Shown here one piece after another: positions 1 through 7,476 of a stretch of DNA of 64,000 nt. Position 1 is the first letter of the stretch, and every line of letters starts with the position of its first letter. Source of the DNA: Paracoccaceae bacterium. GTDB lineage: Bacteria; Pseudomonadota; Alphaproteobacteria; Rhodobacterales; Rhodobacteraceae. A program made the position numbers and the translations under genes. The notes under the pieces were generated by a model. It was not told where the DNA came from, made no database searches, and saw only the letters and a list, made by a program, of their open reading frames with translations. The stretch is taken from the NCBI GenBank assembly GCA_020425085.1, contig JAGQRW010000018.1, positions 124,001 to 188,000 on the forward strand, written 5' to 3'.

Positions 1-677
1 CTGATCTTGACCGGGCGCTGGATGCGGCGATCTTCATGATCTATTCGCTGAACGGTGAACGCTGCACGTCATCCTCGCGCCTGCTGGTGGCGGCGGAAAT
101 CCATGACGAATTTGTCGCCAGACTGGCAGGGCGCGTAGCCAGCCTCAAGGTCGGGCATCCGCTGGATCCGGCCACGGAAATCGGGCCGCTGATAGGTGAG
201 GAACACCACGGAAAGGTTTGTTCTTACTTTGATATTGCCATCAAGGACGGCGCGAACATCAAGGTCGGCGGTCGCCCTATCGACGGCCCCGGCTTTTACG
301 TCGAACCGACCCTGTTCACCCAGGCCAGCAACGATATGCGCATCGCGCAGGAAGAAATCTTTGGCCCGGTCCTGACCGTGATCCCGTTCAAGGATGAGGC
401 CGAGGCGATCACGCTGGCCAACGGCGTTGCCTATGGTCTGGCCGCCTATATCTGGACCAACGACCTCAGCCGCGCATTGCGCGTCACCAACCAGATCGAG
501 GCGGGGATGATGTGGGTCAATTCCGAAAATGTCCGCCATCTGCCAACCCCGTTCGGCGGCGTCAAGGCCAGCGGCATGGGGCGTGATGGTGGCGATTGGA
601 GCTTTGAATTCTACATGGAACAAAAACACATCGGCTTTGCCTTTGGTGATCACAAAATTCCGCGCCTGGGTGCCTGA
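1..677 (+). CDS. hpaE: 5-carboxymethyl-2-hydroxymuconate semialdehyde dehydrogenase, 3' part
   Basis: NAD-dependent aldehyde dehydrogenase of the homoprotocatechuate meta pathway. It would oxidise the ring-cleavage product made by the dioxygenase encoded next. The gene is cut by the window edge: the frame is open from base 3 and 224 residues remain, about half the usual family length. The fragment opens just before the catalytic cysteine (bases 63-65, in NGERCTSSSR) and contains the conserved EEIFGPV and the C-terminal PFGGVKASGMGRDGG segments. The specific assignment rests on the hpaD homologue that follows after a 50-base gap; by domain alone it is only an ALDH-superfamily member. The cofactor-binding half lies outside the window. 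Confidence 0.85.
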   Translation, partial: DLDRALDAAIFMIYSLNGERCTSSSRLLVAAEIHDEFVARLAGRVASLKVGHPLDPATEIGPLIGEEHHGKVCSYFDIAIKDGANIKVGGRPIDGPGFYVEPTLFTQASNDMRIAQEEIFGPVLTVIPFKDEAEAITLANGVAYGLAAYIWTNDLSRALRVTNQIEAGMMWVNSENVRHLPTPFGGVKASGMGRDGGDWSFEFYMEQKHIGFAFGDHKIPRLGA

Positions 678-727
678 ATAACCTTAGCAAAACTGACAAA
701 ATAATGGATAACAAAGGGAAAAACAAA

Positions 728-1582
728 ATGGGCGAACTTTTACTTGCCGCCAAGATCACACATGTGCCAACCATGCTGTTGTCGGAACGTCCCGGCCGCC
801 TGGAGGGCAAGCGCCAGCAGGCTATCGACGGCCACAAGGAAATCGGCAGGCGCATGCGCGCGCTTGGCGTCGATACCGTGGTGGTGATTGATACCCATTG
901 GCTGGTCAACGCTGGCTTTCATGTGAACGCCAACGCGCATTTCAAAGGTGTGTATACCAGCCACGAATTCCCGCATTTCATCCAGAACCTTGCCTATGAA
1001 TATGACGGCAACCCGGTGCTTGGTGACCTGATTGCCGAAAAGGCCACCGCCAAGGGGGTGATGACACTGTCGCATCAGGTGGAAACGCTGGATCTGGAAT
1101 ATGGCACTCTGGTGCCGATGCGCTACATGAACCAGGCGAGCGACCTCAAGGTGGTGTCGGTGGCCGGCTGGTGCAGTGTTCACAACCTCAACGACAGCCG
1201 CACCCTTGGTGTTGCCATCCGCGAGGCGATCGAGGCCTCGGATAGCAAGGTGGCGCTGCTTGCCTCAGGCTCGCTCAGCCATAAAATCTGGGAGAACGAA
1301 CTATACGAGGCCAATAACGGCACCTTCACCATCAGCCGCGAGTTCAATCGTCAGGTCGATCTGCGGGTGCTGGAATTATGGCAAAAGGGCGAGATTGCCA
1401 CCTTCCTCAAGATGCTGCCCGATTACGCCCAGCACTGCGCCGGCGAGGGCAACATGCACGATACCGCCATGCTGTTCGGCGCGCTTGGCTGGGACGAATA
1501 CAAGGGCAGGGGTGAACTGATCGGCGAATATTTCCCCAGCTCCGGCACCGGCCAGTGCAACGTCGTCTTTCCCGTCGCCTGA
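728..1582 (+). CDS. hpaD: 3,4-dihydroxyphenylacetate 2,3-dioxygenase, LigB-type (class III extradiol)
   Basis: Non-haem Fe(II) ring-cleaving dioxygenase that opens homoprotocatechuate beside the diol. The 284-residue protein matches the enterobacterial HpaD family along its whole length: N-terminal GELLLAAKITHVP, IDGHKEI, the DTHWLVN metal-site segment (His57), LEYGTLVPMRYMN, ASGSLSHK, GEGNMHDTAMLFGALGWD and a C-terminal FPSSGTGQ. I chose the ATG at 728 because family members begin at this methionine and a GGG-containing ribosome site precedes it; an in-frame ATG at 704 would add eight unsupported residues. It lies 14 bases ahead of a second dioxygenase of an unrelated fold with the same predicted substrate. 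Confidence 0.92.
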   Translation: MGELLLAAKITHVPTMLLSERPGRLEGKRQQAIDGHKEIGRRMRALGVDTVVVIDTHWLVNAGFHVNANAHFKGVYTSHEFPHFIQNLAYEYDGNPVLGDLIAEKATAKGVMTLSHQVETLDLEYGTLVPMRYMNQASDLKVVSVAGWCSVHNLNDSRTLGVAIREAIEASDSKVALLASGSLSHKIWENELYEANNGTFTISREFNRQVDLRVLELWQKGEIATFLKMLPDYAQHCAGEGNMHDTAMLFGALGWDEYKGRGELIGEYFPSSGTGQCNVVFPVA

Positions 1583-1596
1583 TTTCACGAGGTTAC

Positions 1597-2577
1597 ATGT
1601 CCCTTCCCGATCCCGTTCTCGCGCCGCCCTTCAACATCGTGCGCCTCAGCCATACGGTTTTCAATGTCACCAATCTGGCCGCCAGCCGCGCCTTTTATGT
1701 CGACACGCTCGGCCTGCAAGTGACCGATGAGGATCGTCACCGCATTTACCTGCGCGCCATGGAGGAACGCGGCCATCACTCGCTGGTCCTGCAACAGGCC
1801 GACAGCGCCAGCGTCGACGCCCTCAGCTTCAAGCTCTGGGCCGAGGATGATCTTGACCGCGCCGCCGAATACTTCGCCACCGTCGGCAGGCCGGTTCAGT
1901 GGGTTGAACGCCCGTTTCAGGGCCGTACCCTGGCCACCAGCGATCTTCACGGCATCCCGCTGGAATTTTATGCCAAAATGGATCGGCTGGAACCGATTCA
2001 TCAGCAATACGCCCGCTACCGTGGCGTGAAACCGCTAAGGATCGACCATTTCAACTGTTTTTCCCCTAATGTTGACGAAAGCGTCGCGTTCTATAACGCC
2101 ATCGGCTTTCGCACCACCGAATACACCGCCGATGCCGAAAGCGGGCGCATCTGGGCCGCCTGGATGCACCGCAAGGGTGGCGTGCATGACATCGCCTTCA
2201 CCAACGGTACCGGCCCTAGGATGCACCACACCGCCTTCTGGGTGCCGACGCCGCTCAACATCATCGACCTTCTCGATCTGATGGCCACCACCGGCTATGT
2301 CGGCAATATCGAACGCGGCCCGGGGCGGCACGGCATCTCCAACGCCTTCTTTTTATATATTCGTGACCCCGACAATCACCGGATCGAGATTTACTGTTCC
2401 GACTACCAGACGGTTGATCCTGATCTCGAACCGATCCACTGGGATCTGAAAGATCCGCAACGCCAAACCCTATGGGGTGCGGCCGCCCCGCGCAGCTGGT
2501 TTGAAGAAGGCTCCAGCTTCACCGGCATCAAGACGCTATTGTCCGACCTCAAGGCGCAACCGATCATCGCGCCCTGA
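1597..2577 (+). CDS. Homoprotocatechuate 2,3-dioxygenase-like VOC-family type I extradiol dioxygenase
   Basis: A 326-residue protein with two vicinal-oxygen-chelate modules (about residues 12-125 and 145-270). It resembles the Brevibacterium/Arthrobacter homoprotocatechuate 2,3-dioxygenase along most of its length. The expected 2-His-1-Glu metal site is visible as His151 (RIDHFN), a His in RMHHTAF (210/211) and Glu264 (HRIEIY). The second-sphere acid-base histidine appears as His196 (GVHDIA) and another conserved His as His245 (GRHGISN). I chose ATG 1597 because AGG precedes it and the ATG at 1555 lies inside hpaD. It follows hpaD closely, so the operon carries two non-homologous enzymes for one step, or this one acts on a related catechol. 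Confidence 0.85.
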   Translation: MSLPDPVLAPPFNIVRLSHTVFNVTNLAASRAFYVDTLGLQVTDEDRHRIYLRAMEERGHHSLVLQQADSASVDALSFKLWAEDDLDRAAEYFATVGRPVQWVERPFQGRTLATSDLHGIPLEFYAKMDRLEPIHQQYARYRGVKPLRIDHFNCFSPNVDESVAFYNAIGFRTTEYTADAESGRIWAAWMHRKGGVHDIAFTNGTGPRMHHTAFWVPTPLNIIDLLDLMATTGYVGNIERGPGRHGISNAFFLYIRDPDNHRIEIYCSDYQTVDPDLEPIHWDLKDPQRQTLWGAAAPRSWFEEGSSFTGIKTLLSDLKAQPIIAP

Positions 2578-2584
2578 GCCTGAA

Positions 2585-2664
2585 TTCTTTATTGCCGAAA
2601 TACTCTCGGGGGGGCAGACGCGATTGGCCCCGCCGGTCGCGTCCAGGGGGGCAGACAGCCCCCC
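2585..2664. repeat. Dispersed intergenic element, copy A (reverse orientation)
   Basis: This sits between two convergent gene ends. Bases 2585-2610 read TTCTTTATTGCCGAAATACT followed by CTCGGG. They are followed by a perfect GC hairpin, GGGGGGC (2646-2652) / GCCCCCC (2658-2664), with a 5-base loop. The same AT-rich core beside a GC hairpin recurs at 18359-18414, 37171-37192, 37316-37355 and 49218-49290. Its function is unknown. It may end transcription, but there is no long T run. Confidence 0.6.
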
Positions 2665-2700
2665 TGCCGCCTCGTGTCGTCGCCAGACGAAACGGGGCGT

Positions 2701-4242
2701 TCAGGATGGCGGCAGATGAATATTGAAACGTTGCCGTATCTGACGGTCGGTTTCATGATCCAGCATCGCCGCCGAAGGCTTGGCCAAAATCTCCTGTTTC
2801 ACCCGTGTTGCTTCTGTAATCAGATCGGGCTTGCCCCTTTCGACCCACTCTTTCGGTGAATTGCGGTTGCCGATCCTCGGATAGACGTAATCACTCTGCA
2901 TCAGCGCCAGCGTTTGGTTCGAGCCAAGATAATGCCCCGGCCCGCCCAGGCAGACCTCGCGCATGGCCGCCAGCGACAGGCTGTCCTCGCTGACCTCGAT
3001 GCCGCGCACGCAACGCAGGCTTTGGCCCAGCAGGTCATCGCCGATGATCAGGCTTTCCAGGCAAAATCCCAGCAATGAGGCATGCATCCCCACCGCCTCA
3101 TATACCATGTTCAAACCGCTCAAACCTGCCATCACGTTGGAATGTGCCTGCTCATACCCCGCCTGCATGTCCGGCAGCTTGGCATCGGCGATCCCCGCCG
3201 CCGCCCCACCGGGCAGGCCGTAAAACCGGTGCATCTGTGCACAACCCGCCGTCAGCAGCGCCTGTTCGCCGGAACCGCCTGACATTGCCCCGGTTCTTAG
3301 GTCGGATACAAACGGCCAGGTACCGAAAACCGCCGGATGTCCGGGGCTTACGGCATTAAGGTAAACCAGTCCGGCCAGACATTCTGCCACCGCCTGCACA
3401 ATCGCACCAGCGATCGAGGCGGGGGCGGTTGCACCCGCCTGACCCGCCGAAAGCAACAGAACCGGCATGCCGCCCTTGATGCATTGTTCCATCACCAGAC
3501 AGGCCTCGGTGGCGAATTTCATCGGCGGCACCACAAAACAGATCGAGGCGGACACGAACGGCCGCGCCCGCCATGCCGCCTCGGACCCGGCAATGGCGTG
3601 GATCAGATCGAAACAGGCGGGAACAAAGGCGGGTTCAGAAAAACTGGTGCCGACATGTTTGCTGGTGCCGGTGGTGGCGGCGTAGATGGTGTTCAAATCC
3701 ATTTCCAGATTGTCGGCAATATCGCGGCAAACCAGCGGTCGCTGAAAGAAATGCACGTTATCAAGCCTGTCAACGATGCGCGCGGCATCAAACAGATCCT
3801 GAACCGTGCTGTCGCGATAATGGTTCTGTTCGACATCCACCACATGTACCGCAGCCCCGGCGGTGCCGTAATGCACCCGCGTACCCGACAACAGCAGATC
3901 GTGTTTCGCCTCGCGCCCGTAAAGGGTGATGTCGCGCGCCGCCACTTCCAGCGCCCATTCCACCACCTTGCGCGGAAAGCGGATGCGCCCGTCGGCACCC
4001 TCGATCGCGCCGGCGCCTTTCAGGTATTCAACGCCTGAGGGCGGGGCATCGGCAAGGCCGATCTCCTCCAGCGCGACAAGGGCGGCCTGATGAATACGCC
4101 CGATCTCATCATCGCTTAACGGGTTATAGCGCCCGCCTGACAGGCCGGGGCGGATCGGGCGGATATCGTCTGCAAGCGGGGCAGCACGCAGCGCCTGACG
4201 GGCGGCGCGGCCTCCGGCGCGAAGGGGGCGGTGTTCTGACAT
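2701..4242 (-). CDS. Trimethylamine methyltransferase (MttB) family protein, non-pyrrolysine
   Basis: A 513-residue member of the MttB superfamily, whose characterised members move a methyl group from a quaternary or tertiary amine to a cobalamin protein. The frame has no internal amber codon, so it belongs to the pyrrolysine-free branch, which includes glycine betaine, proline betaine and carnitine methyltransferases. Family signatures include the N-terminal NPLSDDEIGRIHQAALVALEEIG, TSKHVGTSFSEP, a glycine-rich TIM-barrel core, and C-terminal GGPGHYLGSNQTLALM. No corrinoid partner or reactivase gene adjoins it; a corrinoid protein is encoded at 46029. The substrate cannot be inferred. It is convergent with the hpa genes and starts 52 bases after a possible short ORF. 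Confidence 0.85.
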   Translation of the reverse strand: MSEHRPLRAGGRAARQALRAAPLADDIRPIRPGLSGGRYNPLSDDEIGRIHQAALVALEEIGLADAPPSGVEYLKGAGAIEGADGRIRFPRKVVEWALEVAARDITLYGREAKHDLLLSGTRVHYGTAGAAVHVVDVEQNHYRDSTVQDLFDAARIVDRLDNVHFFQRPLVCRDIADNLEMDLNTIYAATTGTSKHVGTSFSEPAFVPACFDLIHAIAGSEAAWRARPFVSASICFVVPPMKFATEACLVMEQCIKGGMPVLLLSAGQAGATAPASIAGAIVQAVAECLAGLVYLNAVSPGHPAVFGTWPFVSDLRTGAMSGGSGEQALLTAGCAQMHRFYGLPGGAAAGIADAKLPDMQAGYEQAHSNVMAGLSGLNMVYEAVGMHASLLGFCLESLIIGDDLLGQSLRCVRGIEVSEDSLSLAAMREVCLGGPGHYLGSNQTLALMQSDYVYPRIGNRNSPKEWVERGKPDLITEATRVKQEILAKPSAAMLDHETDRQIRQRFNIHLPPS

Positions 4243-4293
4243 GGGCGAGGTTCCGAATTGGTTGCGAGTGGGGGCCGGGCAGTTTCTGACTGC

Positions 4294-4377
4294 TCAGGGG
4301 CGCCCCCGCGCCGCGCGACCGCGTTCGGCACCGATGGTGCGGATGACCAGGGTAATTTTCCAGTCGTGATCAGCCAT
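4294..4377 (-). CDS. Possible 27-residue leader or small ORF upstream of mttB
   Basis: A short frame beginning MADHDWKITLVIRTIG lies directly upstream of the mttB gene on the same strand, with AAAGG about six bases before its ATG. The N-terminal half looks protein-like and the tail is basic and low in complexity. I recognise no family. It could be a small protein, a leader peptide or chance. Confidence 0.2.
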   Translation of the reverse strand: MADHDWKITLVIRTIGAERGRAARGRP

Positions 4378-4465
4378 CGCATACCTTTGCCCGGTTTCCC
4401 GATCAGCCTGCGCGGCACTTGCCCCGGATTCTTGTCCATTTGCGGCAGCGCTGTCGTTTTCGCGC

Positions 4466-5521
4466 CTACCAACTGCCGGATGCCCCGCCGCCCGAGGATG
4501 AACCGCCGCCGAATGAGCCGCCTGAGGATGATGAGCGTTCGGATTTCTTCGCAATCGTTACATATTCGGTATGCTGGTGCGTGCAATTCCGGCAATCATA
4601 ATCAACCCGCGCCCGCCCGGATTGCGAGGTGGTCGCGGCCTCCAACACCGTCCTTTGCGAATGCAGGGTGCGAAAACCGCAATCGGGGCAGGCGGCATAG
4701 CTGCTGAACCAGTTTCGATAGCCCTCGATCATCACATGGTCGTCGTGTTTGCAGTACCAGACATCGTAATCGCGGGAATTCAGGCTTTCTTCGACCGTTT
4801 GGCCGTGTGCCAGATATGCGTCGTCGCTGGTTTCCGACAACCGCTCCATCCGGCGGCCACACAGATCGCAATGGCGCGGGCGGTTGCGCAGGTAGCGCCG
4901 GAACAACAAGGCACCACCACCGGCGCTACTTAGACCGAGTGCGCCGAATATCCACGAAAAAAGCCCACCGGTTTTGGCCGAAGCAACCGCGTTTGTGACC
5001 TCGGATTTCAGGCGCGATGCGGTGGTATAGCCCTGATCGGTAAATTCCAGTGCCGTGCGTCTGATGGTTTCGGCCACCCCGGCTTCGATCCCGTGGGCAT
5101 AGTCATCCTGGCGAAACCACGGGATGAAATAATGGTCGATCACGTTTTTCACCCGATCGTCGAATACCGGCGGATAACCAGCGCCGAGTTCAATCCGCAT
5201 GTCACGATCCTGTCTTGCCACCAGCACCATGATGCCATCGTTGCGCGTGGCATTGCCGACGCCCCAATGATTGAACAGCCCGGTGGCGAAATCCTCGATG
5301 GATGCAAAATCGCCGTATTCAAGGCGGGAATTTATCGTCACCACGGTCATTTCAACCCCGCGCTCGCGTTCCACCGCTTGCAGCATTTCGGTGATCCGCG
5401 CCTCGGTTTCGGCGTCGATCAGGTCAGCGAAATCGTTGACATAGGTCGAGGTATAGGCCGGGTATTGCTGGGCGGTGGCCAGCGCGGGCACAAGCAGAAA
5501 GATGAACAGAAGCAGGCGCAT
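4466..5521 (-). CDS. TPM-domain membrane protein with a C-terminal zinc-ribbon-like region
   Basis: A 351-residue predicted exported protein. Residues 1-18 form a signal peptide (MRLLLFIFLLVPALATAQ). Residues 25-150 match the TPM (TLP18.3/Psb32/MOLO-1) fold, with VNDFADLID near the start and NDGIMVLVARQDRDMRIELG in the middle. A hydrophobic segment follows (about 186-208). Then comes a cysteine-rich part with C218/C221, C257, C278/C281 and C310/C313, spaced like zinc ribbons. The protein ends in a Ser/Gly tail finishing SGSW. TPM proteins are linked to membrane-protein or photosystem maintenance, but the precise role here is unknown. It is probably transcribed alone or with the decarboxylase upstream, 47 bases away. 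Confidence 0.8.
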   Translation of the reverse strand: MRLLLFIFLLVPALATAQQYPAYTSTYVNDFADLIDAETEARITEMLQAVERERGVEMTVVTINSRLEYGDFASIEDFATGLFNHWGVGNATRNDGIMVLVARQDRDMRIELGAGYPPVFDDRVKNVIDHYFIPWFRQDDYAHGIEAGVAETIRRTALEFTDQGYTTASRLKSEVTNAVASAKTGGLFSWIFGALGLSSAGGGALLFRRYLRNRPRHCDLCGRRMERLSETSDDAYLAHGQTVEESLNSRDYDVWYCKHDDHVMIEGYRNWFSSYAACPDCGFRTLHSQRTVLEAATTSQSGRARVDYDCRNCTHQHTEYVTIAKKSERSSSSGGSFGGGSSSGGGASGSW

Positions 5522-5568
5522 GGCGCTGTTGTTAGCCGCCTTGCGGAATTTTGCAAGCCTTCTTGGCG

Positions 5569-6969
5569 CTAGAGCGTGGCGGCCAGTTCGGTGGCGGTGT
5601 CATAAACGCACATCACATCCGCGCGCGTGCAGTCGAAATGCCCGGCGGTCATGCGAATGACAAATTTCCCCTGGTGGATGGTTTGGGTCAGGTAGACCCG
5701 GCCATCGTCGTTGATCTTTTGCAGCAGTCGCGCCGTCAGGGCATCGGCGTCGCCCCCCTTGGGCGCGTATTGAAAGGTGAACAGCGCCAGGCGACTTTCG
5801 GTTGTGATGTGAAAATCAGGGTTCGCGGCAAATTTCGCCTCAAGTTCCTTGATCCATTTCACATGGTTGCGGATGCGCAGGCGCAACCCTTCCAGCCCGT
5901 AGGCGCGGATCAGGAACCAGAGTTTCAGCGAACGGAACCGCCGGCCCAAGGGGATGGTCCATTCGTTGTAATTGGTCACTTCCTCTTCGCCCAGGGTTTC
6001 CAGATAGGCGGGCCTCAGCCCCAGCGTGCGGATCTGCGGCACCGGGTCGGCAATGAACTGGACCGAACAATCGGAAACCGCGCCCAGCCATTTATAGGGG
6101 TTGAAAACGATGGAATCCGCCCCTTCGACCCCCTGCCAGAGGTAGCGAAATTCCGGGCATAGCATGGCGGAACCGGCCCAGGCGGCATCGACATGGCACA
6201 TCAGCCCCTGTTCCTTGGCCAGCGCCGCCACGGCAGCGACATTATCAATCGCCCCGATCGAGGTGCCGCCGACGCAGGCGACAATTCCCGCCGGACGCAG
6301 CCCATCGGCGCGGTCCTTGATGATGGCGGCCCGCAAGGCATCGACATCCATGGCGAAATCGGCATCGGTTGGGATTTTCACCAGATTGTCCTGACCGATC
6401 CCCGACAGGCGCACCGCCTTGTCGATCGAGGAATGCGTCTGCGCCGAGGCATAGATCCGCAAGGCCGACCCCGACATCCCCTTTGTCAGCCCCTGATATT
6501 CCAGCGTGCGCTCGCGCATGGTCAGGATGGCGGAAAAGGTGGCAGTGGTGGCGGTATCGTGCAGAACGCCGGTAAAATGCGAAGGCAGGGCAAGGGCGTC
6601 GCGCAGCCATTCGATCACCACGCCTTCAAGTTCGGTGGCGGCAGGCGAAGTCTGCCACAACATGCATTGCGCCGACATGGTGGTGACAAGCTGTTCGGCG
6701 ATCATCGCCGGCGTCGAGGCATTGGTGGGGAAATAGGCAAAGAACCTCGGGTGCTGCCAATGGGTCATCGCAGGCGGGATGATGCGTTCAAAGTCGGCAA
6801 ATATGGTTGCCATATCCTCGGGCTGTTCCGGTGCGTTGGCGGGCAGTTGCTTGCGGATATCACCGGGTTTCACCTGTGCACGAACCGGGCGGTCGCGCAG
6901 GGTGTCCAGATAATTCTGGCTCCAGTCGGTGGCGCGGTTCGACCATTTGCTGAATTCCGAATTATCCAT
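5569..6969 (-). CDS. Group II pyridoxal-phosphate decarboxylase (aromatic amino acid decarboxylase-like)
   Basis: A 466-residue cytoplasmic PLP enzyme of the aromatic-L-amino-acid/tyrosine/glutamate decarboxylase group. Lys293 in FNPYKWLG would carry PLP, Asp261 in HVDAAWAG would bind the pyridine nitrogen, and His179 in AQTHSSIDKA would stack on the ring. The N-terminal HWQHPRFFAYFPTNAS segment is typical of DOPA/tryptophan decarboxylases, so an aromatic amino acid is the most likely substrate. The resulting aryl amine could feed, after oxidation, into the dihydroxyphenylacetate genes at the left edge; that link is inference. Its start is 37 bases from a 10-bp inverted repeat that could shape its promoter region. 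Confidence 0.85.
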   Translation of the reverse strand: MDNSEFSKWSNRATDWSQNYLDTLRDRPVRAQVKPGDIRKQLPANAPEQPEDMATIFADFERIIPPAMTHWQHPRFFAYFPTNASTPAMIAEQLVTTMSAQCMLWQTSPAATELEGVVIEWLRDALALPSHFTGVLHDTATTATFSAILTMRERTLEYQGLTKGMSGSALRIYASAQTHSSIDKAVRLSGIGQDNLVKIPTDADFAMDVDALRAAIIKDRADGLRPAGIVACVGGTSIGAIDNVAAVAALAKEQGLMCHVDAAWAGSAMLCPEFRYLWQGVEGADSIVFNPYKWLGAVSDCSVQFIADPVPQIRTLGLRPAYLETLGEEEVTNYNEWTIPLGRRFRSLKLWFLIRAYGLEGLRLRIRNHVKWIKELEAKFAANPDFHITTESRLALFTFQYAPKGGDADALTARLLQKINDDGRVYLTQTIHQGKFVIRMTAGHFDCTRADVMCVYDTATELAATL

Positions 6970-7005
6970 GACTGGCCTTCATGTAGTTAACACGTTTAAT
7001 ATTAT

Positions 7006-7032
7006 CTTGCATGCCACAGCCCGGCATGCAAG
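7006..7032. promoter_or_regulatory. Perfect 10-bp inverted repeat between thioesterase and decarboxylase genes
   Basis: CTTGCATGCC (7006-7015) and GGCATGCAAG (7023-7032) pair perfectly around a 7-base loop. The element lies after the thioesterase stop and before the decarboxylase start on the minus strand. There is no T run, so it is either a factor-binding site or a weak terminator. Confidence 0.4.
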
Positions 7033-7065
7033 CGGATCCGCAGCCTTTCAGCGGTGAATTCCGGA

Positions 7066-7476
7066 TCAATCGCTGGCCCGTCCGCGGCGATAGCGAAAGG
7101 TGCCGCTGCCCTTGGCAATCAGGTTGCCGTCTTCGTCGCTTAGCTTGCTTTCGCCGAAAAAGGTCGATTTGCCGCCGCCAATGCGCCAACCCTCGGCGAT
7201 CAGCCATTTGCCCTTGGGTTGTGAAAGATAGCTGATGGTCAGCGACAGGGTCATCGCCTGCCGGATGTCGCTGGCGCTGCCGGTGTAGCAGCCGGAAAAC
7301 CCCATCACCGTATCCAGCAGGCTGGCATGAACGCCACCATGGGGAATGCCGAAACGATTGCCGATTTCCGGGCGCATCGGTTGTTGCAACCGGCATCGCC
7401 CCTCGGTCCAGTCGGTGATTTCAAACCCCAGCAGGCGCTGGAACGGGTAGGGTGGTTCGATCAGATGGCTTTTCAT
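7066..7476 (-). CDS. PaaI-family hotdog thioesterase
   Basis: A 136-residue hotdog-fold protein carrying the GIPHGGVHASLLDTVMG motif (about residues 43-59) typical of PaaI-type acyl-CoA thioesterases, in which the HGG loop and a downstream acidic residue act in hydrolysis. It would release CoA from a dead-end or final acyl-CoA. Its start overlaps the stop of the upstream phosphotransferase gene by four bases (ATGA), so it is the last gene of the acyl-CoA operon that starts near 13052. The substrate is unknown. Confidence 0.85.
   Translation of the reverse strand: MKSHLIEPPYPFQRLLGFEITDWTEGRCRLQQPMRPEIGNRFGIPHGGVHASLLDTVMGFSGCYTGSASDIRQAMTLSLTISYLSQPKGKWLIAEGWRIGGGKSTFFGESKLSDEDGNLIAKGSGTFRYRRGRASD

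Noticed and set aside
2701-4242. Pyrrolysine-encoding MttB
   Set aside because: Both MttB frames run full length with no in-frame amber codon, and no pyl genes are seen.
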